Origin: Nemophila menziesii | Lineage: Eukaryota; Streptophyta; Magnoliopsida; Boraginales; Hydrophyllaceae | DNA: 64,000 nt | Direction: 5' to 3' | Assembly (NCBI GenBank): GCA_029959085.1 | Contig: JARWIR010000174.1 | Coordinates: 186,001-250,000 of the forward strand | Shown: positions 37,590 through 50,823 of the stretch, in pieces | Layout: each line of letters begins with the position of its first letter | Numbering within the stretch: position 1 is the first letter of the stretch | Program-made: the position numbers and the translations under genes | The notes under the pieces: model-generated | What the model was told of the DNA's origin: nothing | Databases searched by the model: none | The model's input: the letters and a program-made list of their open reading frames with translations, nothing else

Positions 37590-39625
37590 GTGTTGAGATG
37601 TGTTTTATTGACTTTTAGGTTGTTTTTAATATTTTATTTTAGGATATCGTATTTTGGGTTAGTTAGGGTTTTACCAACCCTAACATTCAACCCTAATTTC
37701 TAAATTCTCTAACGTTATACCCTAAACCATAAACACAAAACCTTAACCCTATAACCTACACCTAATCCATCACCATAAGGCCTAAATACTAACCATAAAC
37801 TCTAACAATAAACCGTAACCAGAAACCCCAAACCCTAAACACTAAACCTTATACCCTAATCACATAACCTTAGTCACTGAACCCTAACCATGGAAAGGAT
37901 AAGAACGTAAAGATTTTGGCTTGTTTCTATCATCCAAACACGTTGCAAACCGTTTTTAATGTTTTTGAAGTTCCCCGAAGGATTTCTGCTAAGTTTCGCA
38001 TACTTTCTCAGAATGGGGCACATAATATATGTTTTTTGAGTGTGTTGGGCCTTCTGGGACCGACAGATTGCTTCGCCATCTAAGATGATCTGTTTTACGT
38101 GTCGAGATGTGTTATATTGACTTTTAGGTTGTTTTTAATATTCTATTTTAGGATATCGTATTTTGGCTCAGTTAGGGTTTTACCAACCGTAACATTCGAC
38201 CCTAATTTCTAAAGTCTCTAACGTTATACCCTAAACCATAAACACAAAACCTTAACCCTATAACCTACACCTAATCCATCACCATAAGGCCTAAATACTA
38301 ACCATAAACTCTAACAATAAACCGTAACCAGAAACCCCAAACCCTAAACACTAAACCTTATACCCTAATCACATAACCTTAGTCACTGAACCCTAACCAT
38401 GGAAAGGATAATAACGTGAAGATTTTGGCTTGTTTCTATCATCCAAACACGTTGCAAACCGTTTTTAAGGTTTTTGAAGTTCCCTGAAGGATTCTTGCTA
38501 AGTTTCGCATACTTTCTCAGAATGGGGCACATAATATATGTTTTTTGAGTGCGTTGGGCCTTCTGGGACCGACAGATAGCTTCGCCATCTAAGATGATCT
38601 GTTTTACGTGTTGAGATGTGTTTTATTGACTTTTAGGTTGTTTTTAATACTCTATTTTAGGATATCGTATTTTGGGTCAGTTAGGGTTTTACCAACCGTA
38701 ACATTCAACCCTAATTTCTAAAGTCTCTAACGTTATACCCTAAACCATAAACACAAAACCTTAACCCTATAACCTACACCTAATCCATCACCATAAGGCC
38801 TAAATACTAACCATAAACTGTAACAATAAACCGTAACAAGAAACCCCAAACCCTAAACACTAAACCTTATACCCTAATCACATAACCTTAGTCACTGTAC
38901 CCTAACCATGGAAAGGATAATAACGTGAAGATTTTGGCTTGTTTCTATCATCCAAACACGTTGCAAACTGATTTTAAGGTTTTTGAAGTTCCCCGAAGGA
39001 TTTCTTCTAACTTTCGCATACTTTCTCAGAATGGGGCACATAATATATGTTTTTTGAGTGCGTTGGGCCTTCTGGGACCGACAGATGGCTTCGCCATCTA
39101 AGATGATCTGTTTTACGTGTTGAGATGTGTTTTATTGACTTTTAGGTTGTTTTTAATATTCTAATTTTTGATATCGTATTTTGGCTCAGTTAGGGTTTTA
39201 CCAACCGTAACATTCAACCCTAATTTCTAAAGTCTCTAACGTTATACCCTAAACCATAAACACAAAACCTTATCCCTATAACCTACACCTAATCCATCAC
39301 CATAAGCCCTAAATACTAACCATAAACTCTAACAATAAAGAGTAACCAGAAACCTCAAACCCTAAACACTAAACCTTATACCATAATCACATAACCTTAG
39401 TCAGTGAACCCTAACCATGGAAAGGATAATAACGTGAAGATTTTGGCTTGTTTTTATCATCCAAACACGTTGCAAACCGTTTTTAAGGTTTTTGAAGTTC
39501 CCCGAAGGATTTCTGCTAACTTTCACATACTTTCTCAGAATGGGGCACATAATATTTGTTTTTTGAGTGCGTTAGGCCTTCTGGGACTGACAGATAGCTT
39601 CGCCATCTAAGATGATCTGTTTTAC
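37590..39625 (+). repeat. Four-monomer higher-order repeat, copy 2 (M75-M78)
   Basis: Monomer starts: 37590, 38099, 38608, 39117. Private changes: ATAAGAACGTAAAG (M75), AAACTGTAACAATAAACC (M77), ACCTTATCCC (M78) and GGGACTGACAG at the end of M78. The AAACTG and GGGACTGAC changes recur 3054 bp later, which shows that the six-monomer duplication below is younger than this one. Confidence 0.9.
37662..37684. repeat. T-type telomeric hairpin in M75
   Basis: Arms 37662-37670 and 37676-37684. It follows a monomer ending CAGATCGC and ATGATTTG; ATGATTTG also precedes the T-type units at 24328 and 30445, so that leader variant travels with the T-type. Confidence 0.85.
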
Positions 39626-41661
39626 GTGTTGAGATGTGTTTTATTGACTTTTAGGTTGTTTTTAATATTCTATTTTAGGATATCGTATTTTGGCTCAGTT
39701 AGGGTTTTACCAACCGTAACATTCGACCCTAATTTCTAAAGTCTCTAACGTTATACCCTAAACCATAAACACAAAACCTTAACCCTATAACCTACACCTA
39801 ATCCATCACCATAAGCCCTAAATACTAACCATAAACTCTAACAATAAACTGTAACCAGAAACCCCAAACCCTAAACACTAAACCTTATACCATAATCACA
39901 TAACCTTAGTCACTGAACCCTAACCATGGAAAGCATAATAACGTGAAGATTTTGGCTTGTTTCTATCATCCAAACACGTTGCAAACCGTTTTTAAGGTTT
40001 TTGAAGTTCCCCGAAGGATTTCTGCTAACTTTCGCATACTTTCTCAGAATGGGGCACATAATATTTGTTTTTTGAGTGCGTTGGGCCTTCTGGGACCGAC
40101 AGATAGCTTCGCCATCTAAGATGATCTGTTTTACGTGTTGAGATGTGTTTTATTGACTTTTAGGTTGTTTTTAATATTTTATTTTAGGATATCGTATTTT
40201 GGGTTAGTTAGGGTTTTACCAACCCTAACATTCAACCCTAATTTCTAAATTCTCTAACGTTATACCCTAAACCATAAACACAAAACCTTAACCCTATAAC
40301 CTACACCTAATCCATCACCATAAGGCCTAAATACTAACCATAAACTCTAACAATAAACCGTAACCAGAAACTCCAAACCCTAAACACTAAACCTTATACC
40401 CTAATCACATAACCTTAGTCACTGAACCCTAACCATGGAAAGGATAATAACGTAAAGATTTTGGCTTGTTTCTATCATCCAAACACGTTGCAAACCGTTT
40501 TTAATGTTTTTGAAGTTCCCCGAAGGATTTCTGCTAAGTTTCGCATACTTTCTCAGAATGGGGCACATAATATATGTTTTTTGAGTGTGTTGGGCCTTCT
40601 GGGACCGACAGATTGCTTCGCCATCTAAGATGATCTGTTTTACGTGTCGAGATGTGTTATATTGACTTTTAGGTTGTTTTTAATATTCTATTTTAGGATA
40701 TCGTATTTTGTCTCAGTTAGGGTTTTACCAACCGTAACATTCGACCCTAATTTCTAAAGTCTCTAACGTTATACCCTAAACCATAAACACAAAACCTTAA
40801 CCCTATAACCTACACCTAATCCATCACCATAAGGCCTAAATACTAACCATAAACTCTAACAATAAACCGTAACCAGAAACCCCAAACCCTAAACACTAAA
40901 CCTTATACCCTAATCACATAACCTTAGTCACTGAACCCTAACCATGGAAAGGATAATAACGTGAAGATTTTGGCTTGTTTCTATCATCCAAACACGTTGC
41001 AAACCGTTTTTAAGGTTTTTGAAGTTCCCTGAAGGATTCTTGCTAAGTTTCGCATACTTTCTCAGAATGGGGCACATAATATATGTTTTTTGAGTGCGTT
41101 GGGCCTTCAGGGACCGACAGATAGCTTCGCCATCTAAGATGATCTATTTTACGTGTTGAGATGTGTTTTATTGACTTTTAGGTTGTTTTTAATACTCTAT
41201 TTTAGGATATCGTATTTTGGGTCAGTTAGGGTTTTACCAACCGTAACATTCAACCCTAATTTCTAAAGTCTCTAACGTTATACCCTAAACCATAAACACA
41301 AAACCTTAACCCTATAACCTACACCTAATCCATCACCATAAGGCCTAAATACTAACCATAAACTCTAACAATAAACCGTAACAAGAAACCCCAAACCCTA
41401 AACACTAAACCTTATACCCTAATCACATAACCTTAGTCACTGTACCCTAACCATGGAAAGGATAATAACGTGAAGATTTTGGCTTGTTTCTATCATCCAA
41501 ACACGTTGCAAACCGTTTTTAAGGTTTTTGAAGTTCCCTGAAGGATTCTTGCTAAGTTTCGCATACTTTCTCAGAATGGGGCACATAATATATGTTTTTT
41601 GAGTGCGTTGGGCCTTCTGGGACCGACAGATAGCTTCGCCATCTAAGATGATCTGTTTTAC
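38608..41661 (+). repeat. Six-monomer higher-order repeat, copy 1 (M77-M82)
   Basis: Monomer starts: 38608, 39117, 39626, 40135 (T-type), 40644, 41153. It contains the four-monomer order plus two extra units (M79 with AAACTGTAACC, and a second GGGTCAG unit). Shared private markers with copy 2: AAACTGTAACAATAAACC, GGGACTGACAG, GAAACTCCAAACC and TTTTGTCTCAG. M82 has private CTTCAGGGACC near the end of M81 and GATCTATTTTACG at its own start. Confidence 0.9.
40207..40229. repeat. T-type telomeric hairpin in M80
   Basis: Arms 40207-40215 and 40221-40229. Its monomer carries GAAACTCCAAACC, shared only with the T unit at 43189. Confidence 0.85.
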
Positions 41662-44600
41662 GTGTTGAGATGTGTTTTATTGACTTTTAGGTTGTTTTTA
41701 ATACTCTATTTTAGGATATCGTATTTTGGGTCAGTTAGGGTTTTACCAACCGTAACATTCAACCCTAATTTCTAAAGTCTCTAACGTTATACCCTAAACC
41801 ATAAACACAAAACCTTAACCCTATAACCTACACCTAATCCATCACCATAAGGCCTAAATACTAACCATAAACTGTAACAATAAACCGTAACAAGAAACCC
41901 CAAACCCTAAACACTAAACCTTATACCCTAATCACATAACCTTAGTCACTGTACCCTAACCATGGAAAGGATAATAACGTGAAGATTTTGGCTTGTTTCT
42001 ATCATCCAAACACGTTGCAAACTGATTTTAAGGTTTTTGAAGTTCCCCGAAGGATTTCTTCTAACTTTCGCATACTTTCTCAGAATGGGGCACATAATAT
42101 ATGTTTTTTGAGTGCGTTGGGCCTTCTGGGACCGACAGATGGCTTCGCCATCTAAGATGATCTGTTTTACGTGTTGAGATGTGTTTTATTGACTTTTAGG
42201 TTGTTTTTAATATTCTAATTTTTGATATCGTATTTTGGCTCAGTTAGGGTTTTACCAACCGTAACATTCAACCCTAATTTCTAAAGTCTCTAACGTTATA
42301 CCCTAAACCATAAACACAAAACCTTAACCCTATAACCTACACCTAATCCATCACCATAAGCCCTAAATACTAACCATAAACTCTAACAATAAAGAGTAAC
42401 CAGAAACCTCAAACCCTAAACACTAAACCTTATACCATAATCACATAACCTTAGTCAGTGAACCCTAACCATGGAAAGGATAATAACGTGAAGATTTTGG
42501 CTTGTTTTTATCATCCAAACACGTTGCAAACCGTTTTTAAGGTTTTTGAAGTTCCCCGAAGGATTTCTGCTAACTTTCACATACTTTCTCAGAATGGGGC
42601 ACATAATATTTGTTTTTTGAGTGCGTTAGGCCTTCTGGGACTGACAGATAGCTTCGCCATCTAAGATGATCTGTTTTACGTGTTGAGATGTGTTTTATTG
42701 ACTTTTAGGTTGTTTTTAATATTCTATTTTAGGATATCGTATTTTGGCTCAGTTAGGGTTTTACCAACCGTAACATTCGACCCTAATTTCTAAAGTCTCT
42801 AACGTTATACCCTAAACCATAAACACAAAACCTTAACCCTATAACCTACACCTAATCCATCACCATAAGCCCTAAATACTAACCATAAACTCTAACAATA
42901 AACTGTAACCAGAAACCCCAAACCCTAAACACTAAACCTTATACCATAATCACATAACCTTAGTCACTGAACCCTAACCATGGAAAGCATAATAACGTGA
43001 AGATTTTGGCTTGTTTCTATCATCCAAACACGTTGCAAACCGTTTTTAAGGTTTTTGAAGTTCCCCGAAGGATTTCTGCTAACTTTCGCATACTTTCTCA
43101 GAATGGGGCACATAATATTTGTTTTTTGAGTGCGTTGGGCCTTCTGGGACCGACAGATAGCTTCGCCATCTAAGATGATCTGTTTTACGTGTTGAGATGT
43201 GTTTTATTGACTTTTAGGTTGTTTTTAATATTTTATTTTAGGATATCGTATTTTGGGTTAGTTAGGGTTTTACCAACCCTAACATTCAACCCTAATTTCT
43301 AAATTCTCTAACGTTATACCCTAAACCATAAACACAAAACCTTAACCCTATAACCTACACCTAATCCATCACCATAAGGCCTAAATACTAACCATAAACT
43401 CTAACAATAAACCGTAACCAGAAACTCCAAACCCTAAACACTAAACCTTATACCCTAATCACATAACCTTAGTCACTGAACCCTAACCATGGAAAGGATA
43501 ATAACGTAAAGATTTTGGCTTGTTTCTATCATCCAAACACGTTGCAAACCGTTTTTAATGTTTTTGAAGTTCCCCGAAGGATTTCTGCTAAGTTTCGCAT
43601 ACTTTCTCAGAATGGGGCACATAATATATGTTTTTTGAGTGTGTTGGGCCTTCTGGGACCGACAGATTGCTTCGCCATCTAAGATGATCTGTTTTACGTG
43701 TCGAGATGTGTTATATTGACTTTTAGGTTGTTTTTAATATTCTATTTTAGGATATCGTATTTTGTCTCAGTTAGGGTTTTACCAACCGTAACATTCGACC
43801 CTAATTTCTAAAGTCTCTAACGTTATACCCTAAACCATAAACACAAAACCTTAACCCTATAACCTACACCTAATCCATCACCATAAGGCCTAAATACTAA
43901 CCATAAACTCTAACAATAAACCGTAACCAGAAACCCCAAACCCTAAACACTAAACCTTATACCCTAATCACATAACCTTAGTCACTGAACCCTAACCATG
44001 GAAAGGATAATAACGTGAAGATTTTGGCTTGTTTCTATCATCCAAACACGTTGCAAACCGTTTTTAAGGTTTTTGAAGTTCCCTGAAGGATTCTTGCTAA
44101 GTTTCGCATACTTTCTCAGAATGGGGCACATAATATATGTTTTTTGAGTGCGTTGGGCCTTCTGGGACCGACAGATCGCTTCGCCATCTAAGATGATCTG
44201 TTTTACGTGTTGAGATGTGTTTTATTGACTTTTAGGTTGTTTTTAATACTCTATTTTAGGATATCGTATTTTGGGTCAGTTAGGGTTTTACCAACCGTAA
44301 CATTCAACCCTAATTTCTAAAGTCTCTAACGTTATACCCTAAACCATAAACACAAAACCTTAACCCTATAACCTACACCTAATCCATCACCATAAGGCCT
44401 AAATACTAACCATAAACTCTAACAATAAACCGTAACAAGAAACCCCAAACCCTAAACACTAAACCTTATACCCTAATCACATAACCTTAGTCACTGTACC
44501 CTAACCATGGAAAGGATAATAACGTGAAGATTTTGGCTTGTTTCTATCATCCAAACACGTTGCAAACTGATTTTAAGGTTTTTAAAGTTCCCCGAAGGAA

Positions 44601-44715
44601 TTCTGCTAACTTTCGCATACTTTCTCAGAATGGGGCACATAATATTTGTTTTTTGAGTGCGTTGGGCCTTCTGGGACCGACAGATAGCTAAGCCATCTAA
44701 GATGATCTGTTTTAC
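41662..44715 (+). repeat. Six-monomer higher-order repeat, copy 2 (M83-M88)
   Basis: Monomer starts: 41662, 42171, 42680, 43189 (T-type), 43698, 44207, each 3054 bp after its partner. I see almost no differences up to the middle of M88 (about 44560), where ACTGATTTTAAGG is followed by TTTTTAAAGTTCC and GGAATTCTGC instead of the M82 sequence. The homology also extends leftward into the end of M76 and M82 (CCCTGAAGGATTCTTGC), so the true exchange points lie inside monomers. Confidence 0.9.
43261..43283. repeat. T-type telomeric hairpin in M86
   Basis: Arms 43261-43269 and 43275-43283. Duplicate of the hairpin at 40207 at +3054 bp. Confidence 0.85.
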
Positions 44716-46244
44716 GTGTTGAGATGTGTTTTATTGACTTTTAGGTTGTTTTTAATATTCTATTTTAGGATATCGTATTTTGGCTCAGTTAGGGTTTTAC
44801 CAACCGTAACATTCGACCCTAATTTCTAAAGTCTCTAACGTTATACCCTAAACCATAAACACAAAACCTTAACCCTATAACCTACACCTAATCCATATAC
44901 CATAAGGTCTAAATACTAACCATAAACTCTAACAATAAACCGTAACCAGAAACCCCAAACCCTAAACACTAAACCTTATACCATAATCACATAACCTTAG
45001 TCACTGTACCCTAACCATGGAAAGGATAATAACGTGAAGATTTTGGCTTGTTTCTATCATCCAAACACGTTGCAAACCGTTTTTAAGGTTTTTAAAGTTC
45101 CCCGAAGGAATTCTGCTAACTTTCGCATACTTTCTCAGAATGGGGAACATAATATATGTTTTTTGAGTACGTTGGGCCTTCTGGGACCGACAGATCGCTT
45201 CGCCATCTAAGATGATCTGTTTTACGTGTTGAGATGTGTTTTATTGACTTTTAGGTTGTTTTTAATATTTTATTTTAGGATATCGTATTTTGGGTTAGTT
45301 AGGGTTTTACCAACCCTAACATTCAACCCTAATTTCTAAATTCTCTAACGTTATACCCTAAACCATAAACACAAAACCTTAACCCTATAACCTACACCTA
45401 ATCCATCACCATAAGGCCTAAATACTAACCATAAACTCTAACAATAAACCGTAACCAGAAACCCCAAACCCTAAACACTAAACCTTATACCCTAATCACA
45501 TAACCTTAGTCACTGAACCCTAACCATGGAAAGGATAATAACGTAAAGATTTTGGCTTGTTTCTATCATCCAAACACGTTGCAAACCGTTTTTAATGTTT
45601 TTGAAGTTCCCCGAAGGATTTCTGCTAAGTTTCGCATACTTTCTCAGAATGGGGCAATTAATATATGTTTTTTGAGTGTGTTGGGCCTTCTGGGACCGAC
45701 AGATTGCTTCGCCATCTAAGATGATCTGTTTTACGTGTCGAGATGTGTTATATTGACTTTTAGGTTGTTTTTAATATTCTATTTTAGGATATCGTATTTT
45801 GGCTCAGTTAGGGTTTTACCAACCGTAACATTCGACCCTAATTTCTAAAGTCTCTAACGTTATACCCTAAACCATAAACACAAAACCTTAACCCTATAAC
45901 CTACACCTAATCCATCACCATAAGCCCTAAATACTAACCATAAACTCTAACAATAAACCGTAACCAGAAACCCCAAACCCTAAACACTAAACCTTATACC
46001 ATAATCACATAACCTTAGTCACTGAACCCTAACCATGGAAAGCATAATAACGTGAAGATTTTGGCTTGTTTCTATCATCCAAACAGGTTGCAAACCGTTT
46101 TTAAGGTTTTTGAAGTTCCCTCGAAGGATTTCTGCTAACTTTCGCATACTTTCTCAGAATGGGGCACATAATATTTGTTTTTTGAGTGCGTTGGGCCTTC
46201 TGGGACCGACAGATAGCTTCGCCATCTAAGATGATCTGTTTTAC
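44716..46244 (+). repeat. M89-M91, central-domain monomers with the last T-type
   Basis: Monomer starts: 44716, 45226, 45735. M89 has CCATATACCATAAGGTC and ends GAGTACGTTGGG, as do the units at 31477 and 35044. M90 is T-type with private GGCAATTAATATATG. M91 has the CCCTCGAAGG insertion of M50 and M53. The order is again CCATATACC unit, T unit, GTCGAG unit, the third occurrence of this phrase. Confidence 0.88.
45298..45320. repeat. T-type telomeric hairpin in M90
   Basis: Arms 45298-45306 and 45312-45320. This is the last T-type unit; none is seen in the remaining 18.7 kb. Confidence 0.85.
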
Positions 46245-47264
46245 GTGTCGAGATGTGTTATATTGACTTTTAGGTTGTTTTTAATATTCTATTTTAGGAT
46301 ATCGTATTTTGGCTCAGTTAGGGTTTTACCAACCGTAACATTCGACCCTAATTTCTAAAGTCTCTAACGTTATACCCTAAACCATAAACACAAAACCTTA
46401 ACCCTATAACCTACACCTAATCCATATACCATAAGGCCTAAATACTAACCATAAACTCTAACAATAAACCGTAACCAGAAACCCCAAACCCTAAACACTA
46501 AACCTTATACCATAATCACATAACCTTAGTCACTGTACCCAAACCATGGAAAGGATAATAACGTGAAGATTTTGGCTTGTTTCTATCATCCAAACAGGTT
46601 GCAAACCGTTTTTAAGGTTTTTGAAGTTCCCCGAAGGATTTCTGCTAACTTTCGCATACTTTCTCAGAATGGGGCACATAATATTTGTTTTTTGAGTGCG
46701 TTGGGCCTTTTGGGACCGACAGATAGCTTCGCCATCTAAGATGATCTGTTTTACGTGTTGAGATGTGTTTTATTGACTTTTAGGTTGTTTTTAATATTCT
46801 ATTTTAGGATATCGTATTTTGGCTCAGTTAGGGTTTTACCAACCGTAACATTCGACCCTAATTTCTTATGTCTCTAACGTTATACCCTAAACCATAAACA
46901 CAAAACCTTAACCCAATAACCTACACCTAATCCATATACCATAAGGCCTAAATACTAACCATAAACTCTAGCAATAAACCGTAACCAGAAACCCCAAACC
47001 CTAAACACTAAACCTTATACCATAATCACATAACCTTAGTCACTGTACCCTAACCATGGAAAGGATAATAACGTGAAGATTTTGGCTTGTTTCTATCATC
47101 CAAACACGTTGCAAACCGTTTTTAAGGTTTTTAAAGTTCCCCGAAGGAATTCTGCTAACTTTCGCATACTTTCTCAGAATGGGGAACATAATATATGTTT
47201 TTTGAGTGCGTTGGGCCTTCTGGGACCGACAGATCGCTTCGCCATCTAAGATGATCTGTTTTAC
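46245..47264 (+). repeat. Two-monomer repeat, copy 1 (M92-M93)
   Basis: Monomer starts: 46245, 46755, both 510 bp. M92 has GTCGAG, CCATATACC, GTACCCAAACC, CAGGTTGC and CCTTTTGGGACC. M93 has the TTTTTAAAGTTCC / GGAATTCTGC / GGGGAACAT second half. Private changes in M93: TTTCTTATGTCTC, AACCCAATAACC and TCTAGCAATAAACC. Confidence 0.88.
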
Positions 47265-48283
47265 GTGTCGAGATGTGTTATATTGACTTTTAGGTTGTTT
47301 TTAATATTCTATTTTAGGATATCGTATTTTGGCTCAGTTAGGGTTTTACCAACCGTAACATTCGACCCTAATTTCTAAAGTCTCTAACGTTATACCCTAA
47401 ACCATAAACACAAAACCTTAACCCTATAACCTACACCTAATCCATATACCATAAGGCCTAAATACTAACCATAAACTCTAACAATAAACCGTAACCAGAA
47501 ACCCCAAACCCTAAACACTAAACCTTATACCATAATCACATAACCTTAGTCACTGTACCCAAACCATGGAAAGGATAATAACGTGAAGATTTTGGCTTGT
47601 TTCTATCATCCAAACAGGTTGCAAACCGTTTTTAAGGTTTTTGAAGTTCCCCGAAGGATTTCTGCTAACTTTCGCATACTTTCTCAGAATGGGGCACATA
47701 ATATTTGTTTTTTGAGTGCGTTGGGCCTTTTGGGACCGACAGATTGCTAAGCCATCTAAGATGATCTGTTTTACGTGTTGAGATGTGTTTTATTGACTTT
47801 TAGGTTGTTTTTAATATTCTATTTTAGGATATCGTATTTTGGCTCAGTTAGGGTTTTACCAACCGTAACATTCGACCCTAATTTCTAAAGTCTCTAACGT
47901 TATACCCTAAACCATAAACACAAAACCTTAACCCTATAACCTACACCTAATCCATTACCATAAGGCCTAAATACTAACCATAAACTCTAACAATAAACCG
48001 TAACAAGAAACCCCAAACCCTAAACACTAAACCTTATACCCTAATCACATAACCTTAGTCACTGTACCCTAACCATGGAAAGGATAATAACGTGAAGATT
48101 TTGTCTTGTTTCTATCATCCAAACACGTTGCAAACCGATTTTAAGGTTTTTGAAGTTCCCCGAAGGATTTCTTCTAACTTTCGCATACTTTCTCAGAATG
48201 GGGCACATAATATATGTTTTTTGAGTGCGTTGGGCCTTCTGGGACCGACAGATGGCTTCGCCATCTAAGATGATCTGTTTTAC
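47265..48283 (+). repeat. Two-monomer repeat, copy 2 (M94-M95)
   Basis: Monomer starts: 47265, 47775. M94 repeats M92 at 1020 bp. M95 departs from M93 in its tract (CCATTACCATAAGG, AACAAG) and has the E-type second half (ACCGATTTT, CTTCTAACTTTCGC), plus a private TTTTGTCTTG. It closes the central domain. Confidence 0.86.
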
Positions 48284-49301
48284 GTGTTGAGATGTGTTTT
48301 ATTGACTTTTAGGTTGTTTTTAATATTCTATTTTAGGATATCGTATTTTGGCTCAGTTAGGGTTTTACCAACCGTAACATTCAACCCTAATTTCTAAAGT
48401 CTCTAACGTTATACCCTAAACCATAAACACAAAACCTTAACCCTATAACCTACACCTAATCCATCACCATAAGCCCTAAATACTAACCATAAACTCTAAC
48501 AATAAACCGTAACCAGAAACCCCAAACCCTAAACACTAAACCTTATACCATAATCACATAACCTTAGTCACTGTACCCTAACCATGGAAAGGATAATAAC
48601 GTGAAGATTTTGGCTTGTTTCTATCATCCAAACACATTGCAAACCGATTTTAAGGTTTTTGAAGTTCCCCGAAGGATTTCTTCTAACTTTCGCATACTTT
48701 CTCAGAATGGGGCACATAATATTTGTTTTTTGAGTGCGTTGGGCCTTCTGGCACCGACAGATAACTTCTCCATCTAAGATGATCTGTTTTACGTGTTGAG
48801 ATGTGTTTTATTGACTTTTAGGTTGTTTTTAATATTCTATTTTAGGATATCGTATTTTGGCTCAGTAAGGGTTTTACCAACCGTAACATTCGACCCTAAT
48901 TTCTAAAGTCTCTAACGTTATACCCTAAACCATAAACACAAAACATTAACCCTATAACCTACACCTAATCCATCACCATAAGCCCTAAATACTAACCATA
49001 AACTCTAACAATAAACCGTAACCAGAAACCCCAAACCCTAAACACTAAACCTTATACCATAATCACATAACCTTAGTCACTGAACCCTAACCATGGAAAG
49101 GATAATAACGTGAAGATTTTGGCTTGTTTCTATCATCCAAACACGTTGCAAACCGTTTTTAAGGTTTTTGAAGTTCCCCGAAGGATTTCTGCTAACTTTC
49201 ACATACTTTCTCAGAATGGGGCACATAATATTTGTTTTTTGAGTGCGTTGGGCCTTCTGGCACCGACAGATAACTTCGCCATCTAAGATGATCTGTTTTA
49301 C
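48284..49301 (+). repeat. M96-M97, boundary monomers
   Basis: Monomer starts: 48284, 48793. M96 has a left- and central-type E body (CACATTGCAAACCGATTTT) but ends GGCACCGACAGATAACTTCTCC, the first appearance of the right-domain ending (about 48749). M97 is the first Y-like unit: CAGTAAGGG, CATTCGACCC and AAAACATTAACCC. Confidence 0.87.
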
Positions 49302-50823
49302 GTGTTGAGATGTGTTTTATTGACTTTTAGGTTGTTTTTAATAATCTATTTTAGGATATCGTATTTTGGCTTTGTTAGGGTTTTACCAACCGTAACATTC
49401 AACCCTAATTTCTAAAGTCTCTAACGTTATACCCTAAACCATAAACACAAAACCTTAACCCTATAACCTACACCTAATCCATCACCATAAGCCCTAAATA
49501 CTAACCATAAACTCTAACAATAAACCGTAACCAGAAACCCCATACCCTAAACACTAAACCTTATACCATAATCCAAAAACCTTAATCAGTGTACCCTAAC
49601 TATGGATATGATAATAACGTGAAGATTTTGGCTTGTTTCTATCATCCAAACACTTTGCAAACCGTTTTTAAGGTTTTTGAAGTTCCCCGAAGAATTTTTG
49701 CTACTTTCGCATACTTTCTCGGAATGGGACACATAATATATGTTTTTTGAGTGCGTTGGGCCTTCTGGGACCGACAGATAGCTTCGCCATATAAGATGAT
49801 CTGTTTTACGTGTTGAGATGTGTTTTATTGACTTTTAGGTTGTTTTTAATAATCTATTTTAGGATTTCGTATTTTGGCTCAGTTAGGGCTTTACCAACGT
49901 AACATTCAACCCTAATTTCTAAAGTCTCTAACGTTATACCCTAAACCATAAACACAAAACCTTAACCCTATAACCTACACCTAATCAATCACCATAAGCC
50001 CTAAATACTAACCATAAACTCTAACAATAAACCGTAACCAGAAACCCCAAACCCTAAACACTAAACCTTATACCATAATCACATAACCTTAGTCACTGTA
50101 CCCTAACCATGGAAAGGATAATAATGTGAAGATTTTGGTTGTTTCTATCATCCAAACACGTTGCAAACCGTTTTTAAGGTTTTTGAAGTTCCCCGAAGGA
50201 TTTCTGCTAACTTTCGCATACTTTCTCAGAATGGGGCACATAATATTTGTTTTTTGAGTGCGTTGGGCCTTCTGGGACCGACAGATAGCTTCGCCATCTA
50301 AGATGATCTGTTTTACGTGTTGAGATGTGTTTTATTGACTTTTAAGTTGTTTTCAATATTCAATTTTAGGATATCGTATTTTGGCTCAGTTAGGGTTCTA
50401 CCAACCGTAACATTCAACCCTAATTTCTAAAGTCTCTAACGTCATACCCTAAACCATAAACACAAAACCTTAACCCTATAACCTACACCTAATCCATCAC
50501 CATAAGCCCTAAATACTAACCATAAACTCTAACAATAAACCGTAACCAGAAACCCCAAACCCTAAACACCAAACCTTATACCCTAATCCAAAAACCTTAG
50601 TCACTGTACCCTAACTATGGATATGATAATAACGTGAAGATTTTGGCTTGTTTCTATCATCCAAACACTTTGCAAACCGTTTTTAAGGTTTTTGAAGTTC
50701 CCCGAAGAATTTTTGCTACTTTCGCATACTTTCTCAGAATGGGACACATAATATATTTTTTTGAGTGCGTTGGGCCTTCTGGGACCGACAGATGGCTTCG
50801 CCATCTAAGATGATCTGTTTTAC
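49302..50823 (+). repeat. M98-M100, island of left-domain-type monomers
   Basis: Monomer starts: 49302, 49810, 50317. M98 and M100 are A-type (ACTATGGATATGATAATAACG, CACTTTGC, GCTACTTTCGC), otherwise confined to 1-12713, and end GGGACCGACAGAT. M100 shares TTTTAAGTTGTTTTC with M13-M14. M99 has several private changes: AGGATTTCG (destroys the GATATC site), GGGCTTTACCAACGTAAC and TTTTGGTTG. The island sits between right-domain units on both sides. Confidence 0.88.
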
